Notes: generated from the sequence alone by a model not told the origin. A stretch of DNA of 45,151 nt from Streptococcus sanguinis (GCF_003943735.1 NZ_RJMV01000015.1:1-45151); one strand, 5' to 3'. Shown: positions 7,633 to 17,411, counted from the stretch's first letter. Translations and numbers: made by a program.

Positions 7633-8865
7633 ATGAAACTTAATCGAGTTGTTGTAACAGGATACGGTTTAACTTCACCTATCGGGAATACTCCAGAAGA
7701 ATTCTGGAATAATTTAAAAGAAGGCAATATTGGAATCGGTCCAATTACTAAATTTGATCATAGTGAATACAGTGTTCACAATGCGGCGGAAATTCAGGAT
7801 TTCCCTTTTGATAAATACTTTGTCAAAAAGGATACCAACCGTTATGATAATTACACACTTTATGCCATTTATGCTTCTCAAGAAGCGGTCAACAATGCTC
7901 ACTTAGATGTAGATGCGTTGGATAAGGATCGCTTTGGTGTCATTGTGGCTTCAGGTATCGGCGGGATTCAGGAAATTGAAGAGCAGGTTGTTCGCTTGCA
8001 TGAAAAAGGTCCTAAACGTATCAAACCTTTGACCTTGCCAAAAGCCCTGCCAAATATGGGGGCAGGAAATGTGGCTATGCGCTTTGGAGCCAATGGTATC
8101 TGTAAGTCTGTCAATACAGCTTGTGCCTCAGCTAACGATGCGATTGGTGAAGCTTTCCGCTCAATTAAGTTCGGTTATCAAGATGTGATGCTGGTTGGTG
8201 GCTCAGAAGCTTCTATTACACCATTTGCGATTGCTGGTTTCCAGGCTCTGACTGCTCTTTCTACGACAGAAGATCCTAAGCGTGCTTCTATTCCTTTTGA
8301 CAAGGACCGCAATGGTTTTGTCATGGGTGAAGGTTCTGGTATGCTGGTTCTGGAAAGCTTGGAACATGCTGAGAAGCGTGGAGCGACTATCTTGGCTGAG
8401 GTGGTAGGATATGGTCATACTTGTGATGCTTACCATATGACTTCTCCGCATCCAGAAGGTTTGGGCGCTATCAAGGCGATCAAACAGGCGGTTGAAGAAG
8501 CTGAAATTGAGCCAAAAGATGTGGCTTATGTCAATGCTCACGGTACATCAACCCCTGCTAACGAAAAAGGCGAAAGCGGAGCCATTGTTTCTGTCTTTGG
8601 TAAAGATGTAGCGGTGTCTTCTACTAAATCCTTTACAGGACACTTGCTCGGTGCAGCAGGCGCGGTTGAGGCTATTGCAACGATTGAAGCGATGCGTCAT
8701 AGCTATGTGCCAAAAACAGCTGGTACAACAGAGCTGCCAGACTATATTGAAGCCAACGTTATTTACGGTCAAGGTAAGGAACAGGAAATCCCTTATGCGA
8801 TTTCCAATACATTTGGCTTTGGCGGCCACAATGCAGTTCTTGCCTTTAAACGCTGGGAGGCTTAA
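7633..8865 (+). CDS. fabF: 3-oxoacyl-ACP synthase II FabF
   Basis: Elongating KAS II that condenses acyl-ACP with malonyl-ACP. The protein is 410 residues with Cys164 in SVNTACASA and two catalytic His in NAHGTSTPANE and TGHLLGAAGAVEA. The GFGGHNAVLAFKR C-terminus is standard. AAAGGAG precedes the ATG. accB follows 6 bp later, so elongation and malonyl supply genes are cotranscribed. Confidence 0.98.
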   Translation: MKLNRVVVTGYGLTSPIGNTPEEFWNNLKEGNIGIGPITKFDHSEYSVHNAAEIQDFPFDKYFVKKDTNRYDNYTLYAIYASQEAVNNAHLDVDALDKDRFGVIVASGIGGIQEIEEQVVRLHEKGPKRIKPLTLPKALPNMGAGNVAMRFGANGICKSVNTACASANDAIGEAFRSIKFGYQDVMLVGGSEASITPFAIAGFQALTALSTTEDPKRASIPFDKDRNGFVMGEGSGMLVLESLEHAEKRGATILAEVVGYGHTCDAYHMTSPHPEGLGAIKAIKQAVEEAEIEPKDVAYVNAHGTSTPANEKGESGAIVSVFGKDVAVSSTKSFTGHLLGAAGAVEAIATIEAMRHSYVPKTAGTTELPDYIEANVIYGQGKEQEIPYAISNTFGFGGHNAVLAFKRWEA

Positions 8866-8871
8866 AAACCT

Positions 8872-9360
8872 ATGAATATCAACGAAATTAAAGATTTAAT
8901 GGCGCAGTTTGACCAGTCTAGTCTGCGTGAGTTTTCTTACAAAAATCAGAGTGATGAGCTGACTTTTAGTAAGAATGAAGGTCAGGCTGCAGTACCAACA
9001 GCCAGCTCTGCTCCAATTGCTGCACCTTTGCAGGCTGCGAGTGCGTCTGTGATTGAGGCAACTCCTCAAACAGCTCCGTCTGCAGAGCCAGAAACAGCTT
9101 CAGAAGCTCCGGCACCTGCTGCTGAAGGTGATGTTGTGGAAAGTCCTTTGGTTGGTGTGGCTTACTTAGCAGCTGGTCCAGACAAGCCGCCGTTTGTATC
9201 AGTTGGAGACCAAGTTAAAAAAGGTCAAACCCTAATGATTATTGAAGCAATGAAGGTCATGAATGAAGTTCCAGCACCAAAAGATGGTCTGGTTACAGAA
9301 ATTCTAGTTCAGAATGAAGAAATGGTTGAATTTGGGAAAGGGCTGGTACGCATCAAATGA
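8872..9360 (+). CDS. accB: Biotin carboxyl carrier protein of acetyl-CoA carboxylase
   Basis: BCCP carries carboxybiotin between the carboxylase and transferase parts of ACC. The protein has 162 residues. An N-terminal helical part (1-35) is followed by an Ala/Pro/Ser-rich flexible linker (about 37-87) and a biotinyl domain (about 88-162) with Lys128 in EAMKVMNE as the biotin site. The stop overlaps the fabZ ATG (ATGA). Confidence 0.98.
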   Translation: MNINEIKDLMAQFDQSSLREFSYKNQSDELTFSKNEGQAAVPTASSAPIAAPLQAASASVIEATPQTAPSAEPETASEAPAPAAEGDVVESPLVGVAYLAAGPDKPPFVSVGDQVKKGQTLMIIEAMKVMNEVPAPKDGLVTEILVQNEEMVEFGKGLVRIK

Positions 9361-9779
9361 TTGATATCAATGCAATAAAAGAAGCACTTCCGCACCGTTA
9401 CCCAATGCTTTTGGTGGATCGTGTTTTGGAAGTTAGCGAAGATGAGATTGTTGCTCTGAAAAATGTGACAGTCAATGAGCCTTTCTTTAACGGGCATTTT
9501 CCTCAATATCCTGTTATGCCAGGTGTCTTGATCATGGAAGCTCTAGCTCAAACAGCCGGCGTGCTGGAATTGTCCAAAGAAGAAAATAAGGGCAAACTGG
9601 TCTTCTATGCTGGCATGGACAAGGTTAAGTTCAAGAAGCAAGTTGTACCAGGTGATCAGCTGATTATGACAGCTAAGTTTGTTAAGCGCCGCGGAACCAT
9701 TGCGGTTGTAGAGGCGAAAGCAGAAGTTGATGGAAAACTGGCGGCCAGCGGTACCTTGACCTTTGCGATTGGCCAGTAG
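9357..9779 (+). CDS. fabZ: 3-hydroxyacyl-ACP dehydratase FabZ
   Basis: Hot-dog fold dehydratase that forms trans-2-enoyl-ACP. In streptococci this product is shared with FabM and FabK, which sets the saturated/unsaturated balance. In 140 residues it shows [13 protein letters not shown], then [21 protein letters not shown] with catalytic His47 and Glu61. It overlaps accB by 4 nt and precedes accC by 18 bp. Confidence 0.97.
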   Translation: MIDINAIKEALPHRYPMLLVDRVLEVSEDEIVALKNVTVNEPFFNGHFPQYPVMPGVLIMEALAQTAGVLELSKEENKGKLVFYAGMDKVKFKKQVVPGDQLIMTAKFVKRRGTIAVVEAKAEVDGKLAASGTLTFAIGQ

Positions 9780-9797
9780 ATAAAAGGAGCTTTCACC

Positions 9798-11165
9798 ATG
9801 TTTCGTAAAATTTTAATTGCTAACCGTGGGGAAATTGCGGTCAGAATTATTCGTGCAGCTCGCGAGTTGGGAATTGATACGGTAGCTGTTTATTCAACGG
9901 CTGACAAGGAAGCACTCCATACCCTACTGGCTGATGAGGCTGTCTGCATCGGCCCAGCCAAGTCCACTGATTCTTATCTAAATATGAACGCAGTCCTGTC
10001 TGCTGCTGTCCTAACAGGTGCAGAAGCCATTCATCCTGGTTTTGGTTTTTTGAGCGAAAACTCTAAATTTGCGACCATGTGCGAAGAAGTCGGCATTAAG
10101 TTTATTGGACCTTCAGGTGCTGTTATGGACTTGATGGGGGACAAGATTAATGCTCGAGCTCAGATGATTAAGGCGAAAGTGCCAGTTATCCCAGGTTCTG
10201 ATGGAGAAGTTCATACCTCTGAAGAAGCTTTGGAAGTCGCAGAAAAGATTGGTTATCCAGTCATGCTCAAAGCTTCTGCTGGCGGCGGCGGCAAGGGCAT
10301 TCGTAAGGTTGAAAAGGCTGAGGATTTAGTAGCGGCTTTTGAGTCTGCATCTAGCGAAGCCAAAGCAGCCTTTGGTAATGGTGCCATGTATATGGAGCGA
10401 GTCATCTATCCAGCGCGCCATATTGAAGTGCAGATTTTAGCTGATCAGCAGGGACATGTGGTCCACTTGGGCGAGCGAGATTGCTCTTTGCAGCGTAATA
10501 ATCAGAAAGTGCTTGAAGAAAGTCCATCTGTGGCGATTGGGAAAACCCTGCGTCAGCAGATTGGTGAAGCAGCTGTTCGGGCTGCTCAGTCTGTCGGCTA
10601 TGAAAATGCCGGAACGATTGAGTTTCTGCTTGATGAAGCCAAGGGTGAATTCTACTTTATGGAGATGAACACTCGGGTGCAGGTTGAGCATCCAGTCACC
10701 GAGTTTGTTACCGGTGTGGATATTGTAAAAGAGCAGATTAAGATTGCAAACGGTCAAGAGCTGTCCTTCAGTCAGGATGATGTTGAAATCCGAGGGCATG
10801 CGATTGAGTGTCGGATCAATGCTGAAAACCCAGCCTTTAACTTTGCACCGAGTCCAGGTAAGATTTCAAATGTTTATCTGCCAAGCGGTGGAGTGGGTCT
10901 GCGCGTGGATTCAGCCGTCTATCCTGGCTATACCATCCCGCCTTACTACGATAGCATGATTGCGAAGATAATTGTTCACGGGGAAAACCGATTTGATGCT
11001 CTGATGAAGATGCAACGTGCACTCTATGAACTAGAAATTGACGGTGTTGTGACCAACAGCGGCTTCCAACTGGACTTAATCTCAGATCCTAATGTAATTG
11101 CTGGTGATTATGACACAGCCTTTCTCATGGAGAAGTTCCTTCCGGCTTATCAAGAGAAACAATAG
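9798..11165 (+). CDS. accC: Biotin carboxylase subunit of acetyl-CoA carboxylase
   Basis: ATP-grasp enzyme that carboxylates BCCP-biotin using bicarbonate. The 455-residue protein starts MFRKILIANRGEIAVRII. The ATP loop is KASAGGGGKGIRKV (about 159-172), and the catalytic region MEMNTRVQVEHPVTE is intact. AAAGGAG lies upstream. After it come 99 bp with no gene before accD. Confidence 0.98.
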   Translation: MFRKILIANRGEIAVRIIRAARELGIDTVAVYSTADKEALHTLLADEAVCIGPAKSTDSYLNMNAVLSAAVLTGAEAIHPGFGFLSENSKFATMCEEVGIKFIGPSGAVMDLMGDKINARAQMIKAKVPVIPGSDGEVHTSEEALEVAEKIGYPVMLKASAGGGGKGIRKVEKAEDLVAAFESASSEAKAAFGNGAMYMERVIYPARHIEVQILADQQGHVVHLGERDCSLQRNNQKVLEESPSVAIGKTLRQQIGEAAVRAAQSVGYENAGTIEFLLDEAKGEFYFMEMNTRVQVEHPVTEFVTGVDIVKEQIKIANGQELSFSQDDVEIRGHAIECRINAENPAFNFAPSPGKISNVYLPSGGVGLRVDSAVYPGYTIPPYYDSMIAKIIVHGENRFDALMKMQRALYELEIDGVVTNSGFQLDLISDPNVIAGDYDTAFLMEKFLPAYQEKQ

Positions 11166-11264
11166 ATAAGACATGTAAGAACTGCTCTGTAAACTCGAAA
11201 GACAGTGGCTCTTGCTGTTTGATGTGCCTGAGTATAAAATCTTGAAAAGGAGAAGACGTAAACG

Positions 11265-12128
11265 ATGGCTTTGTTTTCAAAGAAGGATAAATATATCCGT
11301 ATCAATCCTAATCGAGCGAGTCGGGAAAAGCCTCAAGCAAAGCCTGAGGTTCCAGACGAACTCTTTTCGAAATGCCCAGGTTGTAAGCATACCATTTACC
11401 AAAAAGATCTTGGAAATGATAGTGTGTGTCCTAACTGTGGCTATAATTTCCGTATTTCTGCTCATGAGCGCTTAAACCTAACCGTAGATGAGAATAGTTT
11501 TGAGGAGATGTTCACTGGAATTGAAACCAAGGATCCTCTGAACTTCCCTAATTATCAAGAAAAATTGGCTCTTACCCGTGAGAAGACGGGACTTGATGAG
11601 GCGGTTCTGACTGGAACAGCTAGTATCAAGGGGCATAAAACGGCTCTTGGAATCATGGATTCAAACTTTATCATGGCTTCTATGGGGACAGTTGTGGGTG
11701 AAAAGATTACCCGTCTCTTTGAGTATGCAACAGAGCATAAATTGCCAGTCGTTCTGTTTACGGCTTCTGGCGGTGCTCGCATGCAGGAGGGTATTATGAG
11801 CTTGATGCAGATGGCTAAGGTTTCTGCGGCTGTTCAGCGGCACTCTGCAGCAGGCCTCTTCTATCTGACCGTCTTGACAGATCCGACAACTGGTGGTGTC
11901 ACAGCCTCTTTTGCTATGGAGGGCGATATTATTCTGGCTGAAACTCAGGCTCTGGTTGGGTTTGCCGGGCGTCGAGTTATTGAGTCCACAGTTCGTGAGA
12001 AGCTGCCAGATGATTTTCAAAAGGCTGAATTTCTCATGGAGCATGGTTTTGTGGATGCCATCGTCAAGCGTGGTGACATGAGAGATACACTTGCTACCTT
12101 ATTAGCATTCCATGGAGGTCAAGCATGA
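11265..12128 (+). CDS. accD: Acetyl-CoA carboxylase carboxyltransferase, beta subunit
   Basis: Carboxyltransferase beta, which with AccA moves CO2 from biotin to acetyl-CoA. The 287-residue protein carries an N-terminal zinc ribbon, CPGCKHTIY...CPNCGYNF (four Cys, about 38-60), then the crotonase-fold CT domain with [12 protein letters not shown] and [12 protein letters not shown] for the oxyanion holes. AAAAGGAG precedes it by a comfortable distance. The stop overlaps the accA ATG by 4 nt, as expected for subunits of one complex. Confidence 0.97.
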   Translation: MALFSKKDKYIRINPNRASREKPQAKPEVPDELFSKCPGCKHTIYQKDLGNDSVCPNCGYNFRISAHERLNLTVDENSFEEMFTGIETKDPLNFPNYQEKLALTREKTGLDEAVLTGTASIKGHKTALGIMDSNFIMASMGTVVGEKITRLFEYATEHKLPVVLFTASGGARMQEGIMSLMQMAKVSAAVQRHSAAGLFYLTVLTDPTTGGVTASFAMEGDIILAETQALVGFAGRRVIESTVREKLPDDFQKAEFLMEHGFVDAIVKRGDMRDTLATLLAFHGGQA

Positions 12129-12895
12129 CAAAAATCACTCGGATTATTAAAGAAGCGCGTGATCAGGCTCGTTTGACTGCGCTGGATTTTGCACAAGGAA
12201 TTTTTGATAACTTCGTCGAGCTGCATGGGGATCGCTCTTTTCGAGATGACGGTGCGGTGATTGGAGGTATCGGGACGCTAAACGGTCAGCCTGTAACAGT
12301 GGTCGGTATTCAAAAGGGACGCAATTTGCAGGATAATTTGCGACGAAACTTTGGACAGCCGCATCCAGAAGGCTACCGCAAGGCTCTGCGTCTCATGAAG
12401 CAGGCGGAAAAATTTGGTCGTCCTGTGGTAACCTTTATCAATACGGCAGGTGCTTATCCTGGTGTCGGTGCTGAGGAGCGTGGCCAAGGGGAAGCCATTG
12501 CCCGTAACTTAATGGAGATGAGCAATCTCAAAGTACCGATTATTGCCATCATCATTGGTGAAGGTGGCTCAGGTGGTGCCTTGGCTTTGGCTGTAGCAGA
12601 CAAGGTCTGGATGCTGGAAAACTCTATGTATGCAGTTCTCAGTCCAGAAGGCTTTGCTTCCATCCTCTGGAAAGACGGCAGCCGCGCTATGGAAGCTGCA
12701 GAGTTGATGAAAATTACTTCACATGAGCTCTTGCAGATGGAAGTGGTAGATAAGGTCATTCCTGAAAGAGGCTTTAACAACCATGAATTACTGGCTGCAG
12801 TGAAAGAAGAAATCGCAACGGAGTTGGATAGTCTGTCTCAGCTACCCTTGGAGCAATTATTGGAAAATCGCTACCAGCGATTCAGGAAATATTAA
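12125..12895 (+). CDS. accA: Acetyl-CoA carboxylase carboxyltransferase, alpha subunit
   Basis: Partner of AccD. The 256-residue protein has [19 protein letters not shown] near the start, the [21 protein letters not shown] active-site region, and [16 protein letters not shown]. It is shorter than Gram-negative AccA, which has an added N-terminal helical part, and fits the streptococcal form. It is the last gene of the FASII operon; a terminator begins right after the stop codon. Confidence 0.97.
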   Translation: MTKITRIIKEARDQARLTALDFAQGIFDNFVELHGDRSFRDDGAVIGGIGTLNGQPVTVVGIQKGRNLQDNLRRNFGQPHPEGYRKALRLMKQAEKFGRPVVTFINTAGAYPGVGAEERGQGEAIARNLMEMSNLKVPIIAIIIGEGGSGGALALAVADKVWMLENSMYAVLSPEGFASILWKDGSRAMEAAELMKITSHELLQMEVVDKVIPERGFNNHELLAAVKEEIATELDSLSQLPLEQLLENRYQRFRKY

Positions 12896-12924
12896 AAAAT
12901 CGAAGCCCAAAGGCTTCTTTTTCT
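12896..12924 (+). terminator. Terminator of the FASII operon
   Basis: GAAGCC (12902-12907) and GGCTTC (12912-12917) form a stem with a 4-nt loop, preceded by A's and followed by TTTTTCTC. The remaining space to 13094 is AT-rich with no clear promoter hexamers. Confidence 0.85.
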
Positions 12925-13094
12925 CGTTTCGGATTCTTGTTTGGAATTGATGTGGAGCTACCTCACGAGGGAAATATATTTTAGTTTGAAAAATCGCATT
13001 ATATTCTCTTTATAGGACTTATATAAAATATATATTATACAAGCCATTGGTCCTATGTTAAGATAGTTTCTAATTAAAAGAAATGAGGTTTCAT

Positions 13095-13643
13095 ATGTCA
13101 GAATTTACTATCCACACGATTGAGTCCGCACCAGCCGAGGTAAAAGAAGTCCTGGAAACTGTTCAAAAAGATAACGGTGGCTACATTCCCAATCTTATCG
13201 GTCTTTTGGCCAATGCACCAACGGCTTTGGAAACTTATCGGACGGTTGGAGCCATCAATCGCCGTAACAGCCTGACACCGACTGAGCGTGAAGTAGTGCA
13301 GATAACGGCTGCAGTTACCAACGGTTGTGCTTTCTGTGTAGCGGGTCATACAGCCTTTTCAATCAAGCAGATTCAAATGAATGATGATCTTTTGGAGGCT
13401 CTGCGCAATCGTACTTCGATTGATACAGATTCGAAGCTAGATACGCTTGCTAAATTTACCATTGCTGTCATTAATACTAAGGGACGGGTCGGAGACGAGG
13501 CTTTGGCAGACTTCCTAGAAGCAGGCTATACGCATGAGAATGCTCTGGATGTAGTTCTGGGTGTCAGCCTTGCGACCCTTTGCAATTATGCCAATAATCT
13601 GGCCAACACGCCAATTAATCCGGAATTGCAACCTTATGCCTAG
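13095..13643 (+). CDS. AhpD-like / carboxymuconolactone decarboxylase family protein
   Basis: All-helical AhpD-like protein of 182 residues. The family motif E-x(6+)-C-x2-C-x3-H is complete in EREVVQITAAVTNGCAFCVAGH (residues about 60-82). The Cys pair is redox-active in characterised AhpD peroxidase partners; the role here is unknown. The start is placed at ATG 13095, not the ATG 12 nt upstream, because TGAGG lies at a normal distance only from 13095. It is 18 bp from the acyl-CoA-dehydrogenase-like gene and separated from accA by a terminator, so the pair forms its own operon. A peroxidase or thiol-redox partner of the downstream flavoprotein is a guess from adjacency. Confidence 0.85.
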   Translation: MSEFTIHTIESAPAEVKEVLETVQKDNGGYIPNLIGLLANAPTALETYRTVGAINRRNSLTPTEREVVQITAAVTNGCAFCVAGHTAFSIKQIQMNDDLLEALRNRTSIDTDSKLDTLAKFTIAVINTKGRVGDEALADFLEAGYTHENALDVVLGVSLATLCNYANNLANTPINPELQPYA

Positions 13644-13661
13644 TCTTTGAGGAGGTAGCAA

Positions 13662-14726
13662 ATGACATTTTTTTCAGAAGAGTTTATCAACTGGTTGGAT
13701 GACCACGCTGACCAAATTGACAAAGAATCCTGTGCAGCGGGTAACCAACTGATTGAGCGTATCGCCGCTGAAGGAGCCTTTAGGGTTGGCGTTCCAGAAG
13801 AGCTGGGAGGCCGAGGTGGCAATGATACGGATGTGATTGAAGTGCTCAAGGAGCTGGCTCACCATTCCTTGACCGCTTCCTTTATCTCTTGGGGACAAAG
13901 GACCTTTATTGATAACGTTTTAAAGTCTTCTAATCCCTACTTTAGAGACCACTATTTGGAAGGGCTCTTGTCAGGGGAATATGCAGGTGCGACAGCCCTG
14001 TCCAATGCTGTTAAATTCCTGTCGGACTTAGAAGAGTTAAATGTCTCTATTGTAGAAGAAGACGGGAAGTTTTATCTCAAGGGACGTCTGCCTTGGGTAA
14101 CCAATGCTCGCGCGGATCGCTTTCTCAGCATATTTGTTGCTGGTTTCGAAGATGGGAGCCGCCAGCCGCTGGTTCTGGCTGTGCCATCTGACGCAGAGAA
14201 TTTCTCTCGTTCAGCGGATTTAGAGTTTGTATCCTTGCAAGGGGGAAATACAGCTGCCCTGACCTTTAATCATGTGCCTTTACAAGAGGAATGGATTCTT
14301 GCTCAAGATGCCCAGGCCTTTTTGGCAGAAAATCGCCCAGCTTTTCTAGGGTATCAGTTTGGTTTGGCTCTTGGCCTAGCAGAGAAATCGCTAGAGGAGG
14401 TCGAAGCTAATCTGTCAGTCCGCTCCATTTTGAGAGAGGAGTGGGAGGAGCAAGTGGCTGCTCTGACTGAAATCCAGGATCAGCTCTATAGAGGTCTTCT
14501 CCAGCCTGGCTATTTTATTGAGCATCCTAAGGAGCTCTTCCAGCTGCGAATTGATATAGTTGATGTGGTAGCCCAAAGTCTGCTCTTGGAGTTGCAGGCT
14601 AGTGGAGGCAGAGGATATTTGAGTAATTCGACTTCTGGCTTTATCCGCCGTTGGAACGAAGGAGCTTTTCTTCCCATTGTCTCACCGAGTGCAGTCCAGC
14701 TGCGGCATATTTTAGAAGTTTCATAG
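13662..14726 (+). CDS. Acyl-CoA dehydrogenase-like flavoprotein
   Basis: A 354-residue protein of the acyl-CoA dehydrogenase fold. The N-terminal helical domain contains FRVGVPEELGGRGGNDTDVIEVLKELA, matching the GxxxPEExGG signature. A beta domain is at about 115-215 (LKGRLPWVTNARADRFLS) and a C-terminal helical bundle ends WNEGAFLPIVSPSAVQLRHIL. Length is 20-30 residues short of classical enzymes. I do not see the usual catalytic Glu context or a clear C-terminal FAD signature, so it may be closer to the flavin monooxygenase-like branch (DszC/HpaB type). Streptococci lack beta-oxidation, so a degradative role is unlikely. GAGGAGG precedes the ATG. No known substrate. Confidence 0.8.
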   Translation: MTFFSEEFINWLDDHADQIDKESCAAGNQLIERIAAEGAFRVGVPEELGGRGGNDTDVIEVLKELAHHSLTASFISWGQRTFIDNVLKSSNPYFRDHYLEGLLSGEYAGATALSNAVKFLSDLEELNVSIVEEDGKFYLKGRLPWVTNARADRFLSIFVAGFEDGSRQPLVLAVPSDAENFSRSADLEFVSLQGGNTAALTFNHVPLQEEWILAQDAQAFLAENRPAFLGYQFGLALGLAEKSLEEVEANLSVRSILREEWEEQVAALTEIQDQLYRGLLQPGYFIEHPKELFQLRIDIVDVVAQSLLLELQASGGRGYLSNSTSGFIRRWNEGAFLPIVSPSAVQLRHILEVS

Positions 14727-14798
14727 AAATGATAGCAAACAAACGTCTGATTGGCATTGAAAAGGGACTTCAAAACATTACTATAAAGGAGTTGCTTC

Positions 14799-15716
14799 GT
14801 GAACAGCAAACGACCTCCCATTCTCTTATCTGGGTTGATTCTTGGCCTATTTGGCTTAGCTAATCTTTTACTGAACTACCATTCTATCTTTTTCCACTTG
14901 TTAAATGGTCTGGCATTGATACTTTGGATTTATCTGACACTGGCTTTAGTACTGTCATTTTCGGACTATCGGCAAGATTTGCAAAAGGCCCCTTTCTTAT
15001 CGAGCTTTGCGACTTATCCAATGGCTAGTATGCTCTTAGCTGCTTACCTGAACAAGCTTGGTTTACTTTGGATAAGCCAATTAATTTGGTACATGGCCTT
15101 GTTGCTGCATATTGTTCTAATAGCTATCTTTACATGGAAGTATGTGCTTAAGGCTGAGGGATTATCTTTGACCCCGAGCTGGACGGTTCTCTATGTTGGA
15201 TTGGCCATGGCAAGCTTGACCCAGGGAGTAGTTCATCAGCTGCTTTTGGGCTATTTGGCTTGGTTTTTTGCTCTGCTACTGAGTTTGATTCTCTATCCCT
15301 TGTTTTACAAGGTTAGGCGGTCACAAAGGCTGCCTGATGCTTTAAAGCCGCAGTGGGCCATTTACTGTGCGCCTTTCTCGCTCCTGCTGGGAAGCTATAT
15401 CCGTCTGGCTGGTGCTGATGCTGAAGGTTGGTTTGTTGCCTTGCTGCTCCTCTTATCGCAAGCCTTTTATCTGTTGGTTTTATGTCTTTTACCTCGCATT
15501 TTCCGACTGGGTCCTCAGCTTAGCTGGTCAGCCTTGACCTTTCCTCTTGTCAATACAGCTTTTGCTCTGAGACTGGGACTTGATTATCTAGGTTGGACCT
15601 GGCTTGTTTGGCTAAGTCATGCAGAAGCTCTGCTGGCTTTCGTAATTGTCCTCTATGGTTGTTTTTACTATGCAGTCTCATTGCGAGCCAGAAAGATAAC
15701 AAAAAATCCGAGATGA
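14799..15716 (+). CDS. TDT-family (TehA/SLAC1-like) membrane transporter
   Basis: Very hydrophobic 305-residue protein with about ten predicted membrane helices. Segments PSWTVLYVGLAMASLTQ, YCAPFSLLLGSYIRL and LSWSALTFPLVNTAFAL resemble the TehA/SLAC1 pore family (tellurite resistance/dicarboxylate transporters, anion channels). The start is GTG 14799, chosen because AAAGGAG ends 7 nt before it and no ATG fits. It follows the flavoprotein by 72 bp with no terminator, so it is probably cotranscribed. It might export an acid made or handled by the two upstream proteins (inference). Substrate unknown. Confidence 0.75.
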   Translation: MNSKRPPILLSGLILGLFGLANLLLNYHSIFFHLLNGLALILWIYLTLALVLSFSDYRQDLQKAPFLSSFATYPMASMLLAAYLNKLGLLWISQLIWYMALLLHIVLIAIFTWKYVLKAEGLSLTPSWTVLYVGLAMASLTQGVVHQLLLGYLAWFFALLLSLILYPLFYKVRRSQRLPDALKPQWAIYCAPFSLLLGSYIRLAGADAEGWFVALLLLLSQAFYLLVLCLLPRIFRLGPQLSWSALTFPLVNTAFALRLGLDYLGWTWLVWLSHAEALLAFVIVLYGCFYYAVSLRARKITKNPR

Positions 15717-15769
15717 TACTCTTTGAAAATCTGTTTTTGATTTTCTCTGAGTTGAACTCGGATTTTTTT
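15701..15769. terminator. Bidirectional terminator between the TDT gene and serS
   Basis: AAAAAATCCGAG (15701-15712) pairs with CTCGGATTTTTT (15757-15768). An inner hairpin, GAAAATC/GATTTTC (15725-15731/15739-15745), extends it. The outer arm overlaps the last codons of the TDT gene. A's and T's on both flanks suit both converging genes. Confidence 0.8.
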
Positions 15770-15836
15770 AATTTTAGCAAAATAAGTCTGCATTCAGACC
15801 TAGTGATACAGGCAAAGTATCAGGATAATCTGCTTT

Positions 15837-17114
15837 TTATTTTGGCGCTATAACTTCTAAGCCACCCATGTACGGACGCAGAACCTCTGGGATAGTCACA
15901 GAGCCATCTTCGTTTTGGTAATTTTCTAAGATAGCTGCTACTGTACGTCCGACAGCCAGCCCAGAACCGTTGAGAGTATGAAGGAGTTTGACCTTGCCAT
16001 CTGCTTCGTCACGGTAGCGGATTTGAGCTCGACGAGCTTGGAAGTCTTCTGTGTTAGAGCAACTAGAGATTTCACGGTAGGTATTCTGAGCAGGAATCCA
16101 AACTTCCAAGTCGTAGGTCTTAGCAGCTGAGAAGCCCATATCCCCAGTACAGAGTGCTACAACTCGGTAAGGCAGATTCAGCTTTTGCAGGATGTTTTCA
16201 GCGTTGGCAGTCATCTTTTCCAGCTCTTGATAAGATTCTTCTGGCTTGGCAAACTTAACCATTTCAACCTTATGGAATTGGTGCAGACGGATGAGACCGC
16301 GCGTGTCACGACCAGCAGAGCCAGCTTCAGAGCGAAATGACGGACTCATAGCTGTGAAGTAGATTGGCAATTCTTTGCCGTCTAAAATTTCGTCTCGATA
16401 ATAGTTGGTCAGCGGAACTTCAGCAGTCGGAATCAGAACGAAGTTGGTATCGCTTAGCTCAAATGTATCTTCTTTGAACTTAGGATATTGCCCTGTCCCA
16501 AACATAGAATCATGGTTGACCATGTAGGGAGTGATGACTTCTGTGTAGCCTTCTTTGCCATGCTCGTCCAGCATGAAGTTGTAGATAGCACGCTCTAATC
16601 GAGCTCCTAAGCCCTTATAGAAGAGGAAGCGAGCACCAGTAACTTTTGCTCCACGCTCCCAGTCCAAGATGTCCAGATTTTCACCCAAATCCCAGTGAGC
16701 TTTAGCTTCAAAGTCAAATTGGCGCGGTGTCCCCCAGCGACGGACTTCGACGTTTTCGTCCTCATCTGCTCCGACAGGAACACTTTCGTGCGGGATGTTA
16801 GGCAGAGTGGTAGTGAACTCAGTCAACTTAGCATCCAGCTCAGCCAAGGTTGCGTCTAAGTTCTTGACTTCAGCAGAAAGTTTTTGCATAGCAGCAATCT
16901 TGTCATCTGCATTTTCTTTGTTGCGTTTAGCTTGAGCAATTTCAGCAGAAACGGTATTGCGCTCTGCCTTGAGTTCTTCGACCTTGACTAACAAATCCCG
17001 GCGTTCTTTGTCAATGGTTTTCATTTGGTTGAGTGTAGCAGCGTCAACACCTCGCGTGGCCAATTTTTCAGCGACAGAATCAAAGTCCGTACGGATGCGT
17101 TTTAAATCTAACAT
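15837..17114 (-). CDS. serS: Seryl-tRNA synthetase
   Basis: Class II aminoacyl-tRNA synthetase that charges tRNA-Ser. The N-terminal arm (residues about 28-105) is a long antiparallel coiled coil rich in Lys/Glu. Motif 2 lies around [16 protein letters not shown] and motif 3 around [20 protein letters not shown] use ATG 17114 (425 residues, [12 protein letters not shown]), not an in-frame ATG 63 nt upstream. GGAGGT sits just before 17114, and the longer form would be encoded by the T-box terminator. It is monocistronic, controlled by the T-box upstream. Confidence 0.98.
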   Translation of the reverse strand: MLDLKRIRTDFDSVAEKLATRGVDAATLNQMKTIDKERRDLLVKVEELKAERNTVSAEIAQAKRNKENADDKIAAMQKLSAEVKNLDATLAELDAKLTEFTTTLPNIPHESVPVGADEDENVEVRRWGTPRQFDFEAKAHWDLGENLDILDWERGAKVTGARFLFYKGLGARLERAIYNFMLDEHGKEGYTEVITPYMVNHDSMFGTGQYPKFKEDTFELSDTNFVLIPTAEVPLTNYYRDEILDGKELPIYFTAMSPSFRSEAGSAGRDTRGLIRLHQFHKVEMVKFAKPEESYQELEKMTANAENILQKLNLPYRVVALCTGDMGFSAAKTYDLEVWIPAQNTYREISSCSNTEDFQARRAQIRYRDEADGKVKLLHTLNGSGLAVGRTVAAILENYQNEDGSVTIPEVLRPYMGGLEVIAPK

Positions 17115-17305
17115 AGGTACCTCCAAAAATAAAAAGCACTTTATGAAACTGTTGGAGCGGCATAGCCGCGGTTCCATCCAACTTCACAAAAGTGCACTTG
17201 CTTAATTATTCATTTTTAAACTAACGGTAGAATTTCCTATTTTCTCCTTATCTGCTCACAGCCGCCGCAGACTTTCTGAAAAGTGTCCAATAGTACTTAT
17301 CCGTT
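17115..17305 (-). promoter_or_regulatory. T-box leader (serine) of serS
   Basis: On the minus strand the core TGGATGGAACCGCGG (17166-17180) is the T-box bulge that pairs with an uncharged tRNA acceptor end. Downstream, GCACTTTTGTGAAGTTGG can pair with CCAACAGTTTCATAAAGTGC and then TTTTTATTTTT, forming the terminator that competes with the antiterminator. A TCT serine triplet at 17229-17231, just before CCG, is a possible specifier codon but its fold was not modelled. Low charged tRNA-Ser should turn serS on. Confidence 0.88.
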
Positions 17306-17311
17306 TCGACT

Positions 17312-17340
17312 ATTATACAGGATTTTCCGGAAAATGTAAA
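17312..17340 (-). promoter_or_regulatory. Promoter of the serS T-box transcript
   Basis: Minus strand -35 TTTACA (17335-17340) and -10 TATAAT (17312-17317) are separated by 17 bp, placing the start near 17305. Confidence 0.8.
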
Positions 17341-17359
17341 TCCTAGGATAGGAAAAATC

Positions 17360-17411
17360 TTGACAGAAAAAGATAACTGTGTTATCTTTAGATAAAGGTA
17401 ACGTCGTTATC
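17360..17411 (+). promoter_or_regulatory. TetR-gene promoter with two operator copies
   Basis: -35 TTGACA (17360-17365) and -10 TATCTT (17383-17388) are spaced by 17 bp. Operator 1, GATAACTGTGTTATC (17372-17386), is a perfect inverted repeat extending to 9-nt arms (17369-17389), and it covers the spacer and part of the -10. Operator 2, GGTAACGTCGTTATC (17397-17411), repeats it with one arm mismatch 25 bp downstream. The TetR protein encoded next is the obvious ligand (inference). Confidence 0.8.

Noticed and set aside
11212..11240. Possible internal promoter before accD (TTGCTG / TAAAAT, 17 bp)
   Set aside because: The -35 matches at only three positions. The 99-bp gap is more simply part of a continuous operon.
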